Source: Actinomycetales bacterium (lineage in GTDB: Bacteria > Actinomycetota > Actinomycetes > Actinomycetales > Microbacteriaceae). From it: a DNA stretch of 6,152 nt. A model generated the notes under the pieces. It was given only the letters and a program-made list of their open reading frames with translations, was not told the DNA's origin and did not search any database. Below are positions 1 through 5,586 of this stretch, one piece after another. Where the stretch lies: positions 1 to 6,152 of the forward strand of contig JAATFJ010000261.1 of NCBI GenBank assembly GCA_015655255.1, written 5' to 3'. Position 1 is the stretch's first letter; each line of letters starts with the position of its first letter. The translations under genes and the position numbers were made by a program.

Positions 1-447
<447 letters not shown>

Positions 448-452
448 GCTCA

Positions 453-503
453 CCCACCCCCTCGCTCCCACCCGCTCGCCCCCACCCGCTCGCCCCCACC
501 CGC
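453..503. repeat. 14-bp tandem repeat, about 3.6 copies, just after guaB1
   Basis: The unit CCCACCCGCTCGCC is perfect at 467-480 and 481-494, continues as a 9-bp partial copy at 495-503, and is preceded by a copy with two mismatches at 453-466. It begins 6 bases after the guaB1 stop and runs directly into the 506-567 hairpin. It is C-rich on the plus strand. No coding role is evident. Perfect copies of this kind can vary in number by slippage. Confidence 0.85.
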
Positions 504-505
504 AA

Positions 506-567
506 CTGCGCCACTTTCCCGCATCTGCGCGTGGACATTCTGGCGCAGATGCAGGAAAGTGGCGCAG
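506..567. repeat. Strong inverted repeat (25-bp arms, 12-nt loop), REP-like; possible guaB1 terminator
   Basis: The left arm 506-530 and right arm 543-567 are reverse complements with a single mismatch (520 against 553), separated by a 12-nt loop at 531-542. The right arm is also the first half of a 52-bp sequence repeated at 1718-1769, so this is a mobile or dispersed repeat type and not only a terminator stem. It begins 59 bases after the guaB1 stop. There is no T-run after the stem on either strand, but many high-GC actinobacterial terminators lack one. A role in ending guaB1 transcription is possible but not shown. Confidence 0.85.
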
Positions 568-592
568 GAGCCGGGGAAGAGCGGGGCGGAGG
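541..592 (+). repeat. Dispersed 52-bp repeat, copy A (left flank of the pseudogene)
   Basis: Aligns without gaps to 1718-1769 in the same orientation with 7 mismatches in 52 positions. The core GCAGGAAAGTGG is identical, and the second half (GCCGGGGAAGAGCGGGG) is also identical. In copy A the first half forms the right arm of the 506-567 hairpin. Outside the 52 bp the two loci show no clear similarity upstream. Both copies are intergenic and bracket the 705-1661 pseudogene. Confidence 0.85.
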
Positions 593-643
593 AGAAAGGG
601 GAGATACTCTGCACGGAGGTCGGGGCGCGGGAGGTTGTCCCCA

Positions 644-664
644 GGGAGGGGGAGGGCGCGAGGG
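644..664 (+). other. G-quadruplex-type motif in purine-rich stretch
   Basis: Four G-runs (644-646, 648-652, 654-656, 662-664) separated by loops of 1, 1 and 5 bases meet the usual G3+N1-7 pattern. It sits in the purine-rich spacer 568-704 between the hairpin and the pseudogene. Nothing else is evident in that spacer except AGGAG at 677-681, which is 6 bases before an out-of-frame ATG at 688. Such motifs arise often by chance in GC-rich DNA, so no function is claimed. Confidence 0.4.
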
Positions 665-704
665 AGCGCGACGCACAGGAGCGTGGGATGGGCAGCATCG
701 AGGG

Positions 705-1661
705 ATGGACCCCCTGCACGCACCGGAGATCTCCGTCATCCGCGCCGACGACCGCCGATCCGATCCGCCCGACTACCGCCGGGTGCGAGAGGCTCGCGAG
801 GCGAAGACGGTGCTGCGCATCACGCCGGGAACTTTCGTGAAAACCGCGGATTGGTGCTCGCTTGACCCGCTGTCCCGCCAGCGGATGCGCGTCACTGAGG
901 CTTCCCGTCGGCTCCGCGACGGCACCGTGTTCTCCCGCTATGCGGCGGCGGCTCTCTGGGGCATTGACATTCTGGGACGATGGCCCGGGCGCATCGATGT
1001 GCGGGTTTCGCGCGCGTCCGGAGGGCGATCCAGCGGGCTGATCCGTCGTCGCACGATGGGGAGCGATAACGCGGATCTTCGTCCCTGGGGGCGGCACTTC
1101 CTGACCTCGCCTGCGCAGACGGCGATCGACATCGCCTCTTCGTCTCCGTTCGTCAACGGCGTTGTCGTCCTCGACCAGGCGCGGTGGCGTCGACGACCGG
1201 GAGGGGCCGTGACGACCGTCGAAGAACGTCGCCGGGTGGTGGAGGGGTGAGACTCGGCGCGCGGGAGCGCACGCATCCGTCGTGCTCTCGCATTCGCGAC
1301 CGATGCCTCGGACTCGGTCCGTGAATCGCAGAGCCGCGTGCTCATCGAGGCACTCGGCTTTCCCCCTCCGATCCTGCAGCACCCCATCCCGCTGGCATCA
1401 GGGAGACGGGCGTTCCTCGACTTCTATTTCGCAGAATTCGATCACGGTGGCGAGTTCGATGGGGTGGGAAAATACCTCGATCCATCGCTGCGCAATGAAC
1501 GCACGGCTGAAGAAGCGCTCATCGCTGAGAAGGACAGGTAAGACGAATTACGGCGACGCAGGACACTCTCGCGCTGGCGCGCCCCGGCTCTCGAGAACCC
1601 GTGCCTGCTCTACGACATCCTCGCCGGCGCAGGCCTTCTCACCGGCCGCCAGCGACCCTAG
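705..1661 (+). pseudogene. AbiEi-antitoxin-like / DUF559-fold protein, disrupted by two in-frame stop codons
   Basis: One reading frame from ATG 705 to TAG 1659-1661 (319 codons with stop) is interrupted only by TGA at 1248-1250 and TAA at 1539-1541. Family-like sequence continues in the same frame across both, so there is no frameshift. The first block (181 codons) has ITPGTFV, YAAAALWGIDILG, IDVRVSR, LIRRR and FLTSPAQTAIDIA, as in solitary actinobacterial proteins annotated as 'type IV TA AbiEi antitoxin domain'. The second block (96 codons) has DFYFAEFDHGGEFDGVGKY and EEALIAEKDR, and the third (39 codons) starts DELRRR. The spaced D, E-x-D and EK-x-x-ED residues resemble the DUF559/Vsr-like endonuclease fold. 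Each stop is one base change from a sense codon; GAA (Glu) fits the TAA site well. No AbiEii toxin partner is nearby. The start is uncertain: no well-spaced SD precedes 705, and GTG 783 is an alternative. Decay is far more likely than readthrough. Confidence 0.75.
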
Positions 1662-1717
1662 CCCCCTTGGGCATGCCCGTATCTGCGACACGAACTGGCA
1701 TGTGCGACAGCGATCGA

Positions 1718-1769
1718 TGGTGCAGCCGCAGGAAAGTGGTGCAGAAGCCGGGGAAGAGCGGGGGTGAGG
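1718..1769 (+). repeat. Dispersed 52-bp repeat, copy B (right flank of the pseudogene)
   Basis: Same orientation as copy A at 541-592, 45 of 52 positions identical. Unlike copy A it has no matching left hairpin arm immediately upstream. Instead 1681-1717 contains two copies of TGCGACA (1684-1690 and 1703-1709), and the 10-bp palindrome GGGCATGCCC lies at 1669-1678. The copy begins 56 bases after the end of the pseudogene frame. Confidence 0.85.
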
Positions 1770-1779
1770 GGAGCGAGGG
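1750..1779 (+). other. G-quadruplex-type motif overlapping repeat copy B
   Basis: G-runs at 1750-1753, 1760-1764, 1768-1771 and 1777-1779 with loops of 6, 3 and 5 bases meet the G3+N1-7 rule. The first two runs belong to the 52-bp repeat; the others are local. It lies upstream of the likely leader of the CNNM pair. Chance occurrence is quite possible at this GC content. Confidence 0.4.
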
Positions 1780-1806
1780 ACTCAGGTGGGGAGGGGATGC
1801 GCCATG

Positions 1807-1812
1807 TAGAAT
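1807..1812 (+). promoter_or_regulatory. Possible -10 box (TAGAAT) for the CNNM pair
   Basis: TAGAAT matches the actinobacterial -10 pattern TANNNT well in an otherwise GC-rich spacer and lies 78 bases before ATG 1891. A start site near 1819 would give a leader of about 70 nt that includes the SD hairpin. No good TTGACA-like -35 is seen 16-18 bases upstream, so the call is tentative. Confidence 0.3.
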
Positions 1813-1864
1813 TGCCGGCACAATGGACGATCCTCCTTCTTGTAGTACCTCGCCCCACTGCCCG

Positions 1865-1885
1865 CCTCTCCTCTTCGAGGAGGGG
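1865..1885 (+). promoter_or_regulatory. Hairpin that sequesters the ribosome binding site of the first CNNM gene
   Basis: Bases 1865-1873 (CCTCTCCTC) pair with 1877-1885 (GAGGAGGGG) in nine consecutive pairs, including one G-T(U) wobble, around a 3-nt loop. The right arm is the whole Shine-Dalgarno (AGGAGGGG, 1878-1885), 5 bases before ATG 1891. A second anti-SD, CCTCCT at 1832-1837, could also pair with AGGAGG 1878-1883. The leader could therefore switch between pairings, or simply lower translation. No known riboswitch class is recognised. Confidence 0.6.
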
Positions 1886-1890
1886 ACGAA

Positions 1891-3213
1891 ATGATGGATT
1901 ACATCATGCTGGGAGTGGGGCTCCTACTCACAATCGGTACCGGCCTGTTCGTCGCGAGTGAATTCGCGCTCGTCAATCTCGACCGTGCCGAACTCGAAGC
2001 TCGCCAGGCGAGAGGGGAATCGCGGCTTGCGCTGACGATCAGCGCCCTGCGGCACACCTCGACGCATCTGTCCTCCGCGCAGCTCGGCATCACACTGACG
2101 ACGCTGCTCACGGGGTACACGATGGAGCCGGCGATCTCGAACCTCCTGGGACCCGTACTCCTGGCCGGGGGCCTGCCCGAGGCCGCTGTCGCCCCCATCG
2201 GAACGATCGTGGCGATGGTCGTCGCGACGGCGCTGTCGATGATCCTCGGCGAGCTCGTGCCGAAGAACTTCGCGCTGGCGCTTCCCATCGCCACGGCCAA
2301 GCTCGTCATCCCCTTCCAGACGGCGTTCACCACGATCTTCAAACCCGCCGTGCTCGTGCTCAACGGCAGTGCCAACGGAGTGCTGCGCGGCATGGGTATC
2401 GAGCCAAAGGAGGAGCTGTCCGGTGCACGGACGGCGGAGGAGCTGTCCTCGCTCGTTCGACGCTCGGCGAGCGCCGGCGTCCTGGAAGCCGATACCGCGA
2501 CGCTCCTCGATCGCACGCTCACCTTCTCCCGTCTCACGGCTGCGGACGTCATGACGGCGCGGCCGAGCATGCACGCCCTTTCCGCAGGCGATCCCGCCGA
2601 CGAGGTGATCCAATTGGCGCGGCGTACGGGGCACAGCAGGTTCCCCGTGTACGACGATGACCTCGACGACATCACGGGCGTCGTCCATCTCAAGGCCGCG
2701 GTCGCCGTGCCCCGGGATCGCCGGTTGGAGGTCCCCGTGGGGGCGCTCGCCTCCGAACCACTCCGCGTTCCCGAGACGGTGCACCTCGACGTCCTCATCT
2801 CCGAGCTGCGCTCGCGCGGCTATCAGCTCGCCGTCGTCGTCGACGAATACGGCGGTACCGCGGGCCTCGTCACCCTCGAGGACCTCGTGGAGGAGATCGT
2901 CGGCGAAGTCTCCGACGAACACGATCGGACGCGTGCGGGCGTTGTTCGCGGCCGCGATTCGATCACCTTCCCCGGCGAACTGCGTCCGGACGAGTTGCAG
3001 AGCAGAACAGGAGTGCAGGTGCCAGAAGGCGACGTCTACGACACCGTCGGCGGCTACATGATGAGCGTGCTGGAGCGAGTGCCGGCGGCGGGCGACGAGG
3101 TCACCCTCGACAGCGGCGTGCTGCAGGTCATCCGCATGGACGGCCGCCGCGTCGACCGGATCCGGTATACGCCCGATCCCGTCGAAGACCTGCACCGGGA
3201 GGAGGAGCGATGA
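1891..3213 (+). CDS. CNNM/CorC (HlyC/CorC, 'hemolysin') family membrane protein, full length
   Basis: This 440-residue protein has the standard family order. The DUF21/CNNM transmembrane domain (about 1-170) has hydrophobic stretches near 4-26, 63-93, 100-120 and 130-157, with FVASEFALVNLDRAELE at 20-36, AQLGITLTTLL at 63-73 and GELVPKNFAL at 120-129. Two CBS motifs follow (about 219-274 and 284-338), including SRFPVYDDDLDDITGVVH and VVVDEYGGTAGLVTLEDLVE. A CorC_HlyC transporter-associated domain spans about 350-430 (TVGGYMMSVL at 385-394). Family members transport Mg2+, probably as exporters, with ATP/Mg binding to the CBS pair; 'hemolysin' is a historical name. The ATG at 1891 is preceded by AGGAGGGG 5 bases upstream; a second ATG at 1894 has 8-base spacing and may be the true start. 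The SD lies in a hairpin. The gene overlaps its paralogue by ATGA. Confidence 0.92.
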   Translation: MMDYIMLGVGLLLTIGTGLFVASEFALVNLDRAELEARQARGESRLALTISALRHTSTHLSSAQLGITLTTLLTGYTMEPAISNLLGPVLLAGGLPEAAVAPIGTIVAMVVATALSMILGELVPKNFALALPIATAKLVIPFQTAFTTIFKPAVLVLNGSANGVLRGMGIEPKEELSGARTAEELSSLVRRSASAGVLEADTATLLDRTLTFSRLTAADVMTARPSMHALSAGDPADEVIQLARRTGHSRFPVYDDDLDDITGVVHLKAAVAVPRDRRLEVPVGALASEPLRVPETVHLDVLISELRSRGYQLAVVVDEYGGTAGLVTLEDLVEEIVGEVSDEHDRTRAGVVRGRDSITFPGELRPDELQSRTGVQVPEGDVYDTVGGYMMSVLERVPAAGDEVTLDSGVLQVIRMDGRRVDRIRYTPDPVEDLHREEER

Positions 3214-4277
3214 GCGACTGGGCGGGAATCGTCTGGCTCGTCGTCCTCCTCGCGGGCAACGCCTTCTTCGTCGGCGCGGAGTTCGCGGTCATCTCCGCAC
3301 GGCGCTCGCAGATCGAGCCGCTTGCGGAGAAGGGCTCACGGGCGGCGAAGACGGCGCTCTACGCCATGGAACACGCGACGCTCATGCTCGCGACCTCCCA
3401 GCTGGGCATCACGATCTGCTCGCTGCTCATCCTCAACGTCTCCGAACCCGCCATCCACCACCTCCTCGCCGTGCCGATGGAGGCTCTGGGCTGGACGGAA
3501 GGCGTCGTGGACATGGTGTCCTTCATCATCACGCTCGTGCTCGTCTCGTTCCTGCACGTCGTGTTCGGTGAGATGGTTCCGAAGAACCTCGCCTTCTCCG
3601 TACCGGATCGCGCGGTGCTGCTCCTCGCGACGCAGCTCGTCTGGCTGTCGAAGGTGTTCCACCCGATCATCTGGTTGCTCAATGCGACGGCGAACGCGGT
3701 GCTCCGTCTGTTCCGCGTCGAGCCGAAGAACGAGGCGGCGTCCACGTTCACGCTCGACGAGGTGGCGACGATCGTCGACCAGTCCCGCAGAGAGGGTGTC
3801 CTCACGGATGCCTCGGGGACGGTCGCCGCAGCCGTCGAGTTCACGGACAAGAAGGCGCGGGACGTCGCCGTGCCGCTCGCGGACATCGTCACACTCCCGC
3901 AGGACACGACGCCGGACGATATCGAGCGGGCCGTGGCGCGCTATGGATTCTCCCGGTACGTCATCGTGGACAGCGAGGGCGTGCCGGTCGGCTACGTGCA
4001 CCTCAAGGACATCCTGCGTGCCGCCGAAGGCCCGGATGCGGAGGAGAAGGCGACGCGACCCCTTCCGGCCAAGCGCATCCATCATATGGTCCCCGTTCAG
4101 GAGAACACCGATCTCGAGGATGCGCTCGCCGTCATGCGGCGTGCGGGACGACACCTCGCGAAGGTGCGCGATGCGACGGGCGAGACGACCGCTGTGCTCT
4201 TCTTGGAGGACATCCTCGAAGAGCTCGTCGGAGAGGTGCAAGACGCGACGCGGCGCCGGGTGACGGGCCGCGCCTAG
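3210..4277 (+). CDS. CNNM/CorC family membrane protein, short form lacking the CorC_HlyC domain
   Basis: This 355-residue paralogue of the preceding protein starts on the A of its neighbour's stop (ATGA, 3210-3213), with GGGAGGAGG at 3197-3205 as SD inside the upstream gene, so translation is probably coupled. The DUF21 domain (about 1-170) has FFVGAEFAVISARRSQIE at 19-36, SQLGITICSLL at 63-73 and GEMVPKNLAF at 120-129, with hydrophobic stretches near 7-27, 57-88, 99-119 and 132-160. Two CBS motifs follow (about 217-272, SRYVIVDSEGVPVGYVHLKD; about 288-343, FLEDILEELVGEV). It ends about 12 residues after the second CBS, so the C-terminal domain is absent. It also has GAE where the partner has ASE, and lacks the DEYGGT stretch of the partner's second CBS. 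A heteromer with the full-length partner for cation transport is plausible but inferred; the same pairing is common in actinobacteria. Confidence 0.92.
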   Translation: MSDWAGIVWLVVLLAGNAFFVGAEFAVISARRSQIEPLAEKGSRAAKTALYAMEHATLMLATSQLGITICSLLILNVSEPAIHHLLAVPMEALGWTEGVVDMVSFIITLVLVSFLHVVFGEMVPKNLAFSVPDRAVLLLATQLVWLSKVFHPIIWLLNATANAVLRLFRVEPKNEAASTFTLDEVATIVDQSRREGVLTDASGTVAAAVEFTDKKARDVAVPLADIVTLPQDTTPDDIERAVARYGFSRYVIVDSEGVPVGYVHLKDILRAAEGPDAEEKATRPLPAKRIHHMVPVQENTDLEDALAVMRRAGRHLAKVRDATGETTAVLFLEDILEELVGEVQDATRRRVTGRA

Positions 4278-4331
4278 TCGGTCCCCGCAGCTCCACGCCC
4301 TCCACGCCCTCCCTGCTCGCACTCCCTTGGC

Positions 4332-4409
4332 CGAGCCACCCACATCCCGCCGAGCCACCCACGTAAATCCGCTTTTATGTGGGCGGCTCGGTACGAGGTG
4401 GGTGGCTCG
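4332..4409. repeat. Large imperfect inverted repeat with four 12-bp boxes; possible bidirectional terminator
   Basis: Arms 4332-4367 and 4374-4409 (36 nt each) are complementary at 30 positions, plus one G-T wobble, around a 6-nt loop. The left arm holds CGAGCCACCCAC twice (4332-4343, 4351-4362, 19-bp period). The right arm holds its complement twice with the same period (4379-4390 with one change, 4398-4409). It lies in the 164-bp gap between convergent genes, 54 bases after one stop and 32 from the other, where a two-way terminator would be expected. The internal repeat also makes it look like a REP-type dispersed element. Confidence 0.75.
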
Positions 4410-4441
4410 TCGGGCGGGCAGGCAGGGATGCGGCGGCGCGG

Positions 4442-5506
4442 TCAGCGCCAGCGTGCGCGCTCGTACTGCGGGGACCAGGGCACGTCGGCGTCGAGCTCGT
4501 GCGCCGCGCGCAGGGCGAAGTGCGGGTCGCGCAGCCATTCGCGACCCGCGAAGACCGCGTCGGCGGATCCTGCGGCGAGCACCTGCTCCGCCTGGGCTCC
4601 CGAGGTGAGGAGCCCGACGGCGCTCACCGGGACGCCCGCGGCGCGGATGGTCTCGGCGAGCGGGACCTGGTAGCCGGGGAAGACATCGATGCGCTGATGG
4701 GCGACGAGGCCGCCGCTGGAGACGTCGATGAGGTCGGCGCCGTGCGCGCCCGCCCATCCTGCGACGATCGCGGCCTCATCCGGGGTGAATCCTCCGTCGG
4801 CGTGATCCGTGGCGGAGATGCGCACGAGAAGGGGGACGCTCTCTCCTGCGACGTCGCGCACGGTGTCGATCACGCGCAGGAGCAGCCGGGCGCGATTCTC
4901 CAGGGACCCGCCGTAGGCGTCCGTGCGCTGGTTGGAGAGCGGCGAGAGGAATTCGTGCAGCAGATAGCCGTGCGCTCCGTGCACCTCGAGCACGTCGAAT
5001 CCCGCGTCGAGGGCGCGGCGTGCGGCCGCGGCGAATCCCTCGACGACGCGCTCGATGCCCATATCGTCCAGCGCGATCGGTTCGTCGTATCCCTGGAATG
5101 CCACGGCCGAGGGAGCGACGGTGCGCCATCCGCCATCCCCCGCGGGAACGGTGCCCTGCGCGGGAGCCCAGGGCCACCACGTGGAGGCCTTGCGCCCCGC
5201 ATGTGCCAGCTGCACGCCGATGAAGGAACCGCGCTCGTGCACGGCGTCGACGATGCCCGCCCAGGCGTCGCGCTGCTCATCCGTCCACAGTCCGGCATCG
5301 CGCGGGGTGATGCGCCCCTCATCGACGATGGCAGTCGCCTCGGCGATGATGAGGCCCGCGCCGCCGGAGGCGAAGGGCGGCAGATGACCGTGATGCCATT
5401 CCTGGACGACGCCGTCGACAGCGCTGTACATGCACATGGGTGACACCCACAGCCGGTTGGGGATGGCGAGGGAACGGATCGTCAGAGGGGAGAAGAGGAT
5501 GCTCAC
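4442..5506 (-). CDS. Old Yellow Enzyme family NADH:flavin oxidoreductase (YqjM/NamA-like ene-reductase)
   Basis: This 354-residue FMN-dependent (beta/alpha)8-barrel protein resembles Bacillus YqjM, a class of 'thermophilic-like' Old Yellow Enzymes that reduce activated C=C bonds with NAD(P)H. Visible landmarks are SPMCMYS at 22-28 (Cys25 and Tyr27 match the FMN-tuning Cys and active-site Tyr), WHHGHL at 37-42, QLAHAGRKAS at 99-108, HGAHGYLLHEFLSP at 176-189 (His176 and His179 as substrate-binding pair, Tyr181), NQRTDAYGGSLENR at 192-205, and GREWLRDP at 321-328. The end, PQYERARWR, matches the YqjM tail whose Arg reaches into the neighbouring subunit's active site, here probably Arg350. The start is GTG (5506-5504). 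The true substrate cannot be told from sequence. A GAGGG lies directly against the start, too close for normal SD spacing, and a TAGCGT box fits a leaderless mRNA. It is convergent with the CNNM pair and divergent from nnrD. Confidence 0.93.
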   Translation of the reverse strand: MSILFSPLTIRSLAIPNRLWVSPMCMYSAVDGVVQEWHHGHLPPFASGGAGLIIAEATAIVDEGRITPRDAGLWTDEQRDAWAGIVDAVHERGSFIGVQLAHAGRKASTWWPWAPAQGTVPAGDGGWRTVAPSAVAFQGYDEPIALDDMGIERVVEGFAAAARRALDAGFDVLEVHGAHGYLLHEFLSPLSNQRTDAYGGSLENRARLLLRVIDTVRDVAGESVPLLVRISATDHADGGFTPDEAAIVAGWAGAHGADLIDVSSGGLVAHQRIDVFPGYQVPLAETIRAAGVPVSAVGLLTSGAQAEQVLAAGSADAVFAGREWLRDPHFALRAAHELDADVPWSPQYERARWR

Positions 5507-5512
5507 CCCTCG

Positions 5513-5518
5513 ACGCTA
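5513..5518 (-). promoter_or_regulatory. -10 box (TAGCGT) for a leaderless OYE transcript
   Basis: Reading the minus strand, TAGCGT (5518-5513) is followed by six bases (CGAGGG) and then the GTG start at 5506. TANNNT about 7 bases before the start codon is the usual layout of leaderless actinobacterial promoters. No clear -35 is seen. Confidence 0.5.
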
Positions 5519-5574
5519 GTGCGTTCCGCGGACACCGAGGCCGGGTCGCAGAGGCAATACCTGGGTAAGCGGGT

Positions 5575-5580
5575 TAGCGT
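5575..5580 (+). promoter_or_regulatory. -10 box (TAGCGT) for a leaderless nnrD transcript
   Basis: TAGCGT is followed by six bases (GGACTC) and ATG 5587, with no SD between. It is the same hexamer and spacing as for the divergent gene on the other strand. No clear -35 is seen 16-18 bases upstream. Confidence 0.5.
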
Positions 5581-5586
5581 GGACTC

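Noticed and set aside
450..1387. Long minus-strand open frames (450-1382 and 938-1387) opposite the pseudogene
   Set aside because: They are rich in Arg, Pro and Ser, show no family motif, and mirror the GC-rich plus strand. The plus frame has recognisable conserved blocks.
705..1661. Toxin-antitoxin locus or programmed stop readthrough
   Set aside because: No AbiEii-type nucleotidyltransferase lies next to it. Two different stop codons in one frame, without a readthrough signal, are better explained as decay.
1282..1767. 161-codon plus-strand frame overlapping the pseudogene 3' half
   Set aside because: Out of frame with the conserved blocks and without any family motif.
1662..1890. Known riboswitch (for example Mg2+ or Mn2+ type) in the CNNM leader
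   Set aside because: No conserved core of a known class could be recognised; only the SD hairpin and second anti-SD are supported.
1924..3195. 423-codon minus-strand open frame opposite the first CNNM gene
   Set aside because: Low-complexity His/Arg/Asp composition caused by codon bias of the real gene on the other strand; no start context or motif.
4292..4309. Two tandem copies of the 9-bp unit TCCACGCCC after the second CNNM gene
   Set aside because: Too short and too few copies to separate from chance in C-rich intergenic DNA.
3336..4757. 473-codon minus-strand open frame spanning the second CNNM gene, the palindrome and part of the OYE gene
   Set aside because: It crosses three unrelated features, is Arg-rich, and has no domain; a chance open frame in high-GC DNA.
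4379..5443. 354-codon plus-strand open frame opposite the OYE gene
   Set aside because: The minus strand encodes a complete, clearly recognisable Old Yellow Enzyme, so this is its antisense shadow.
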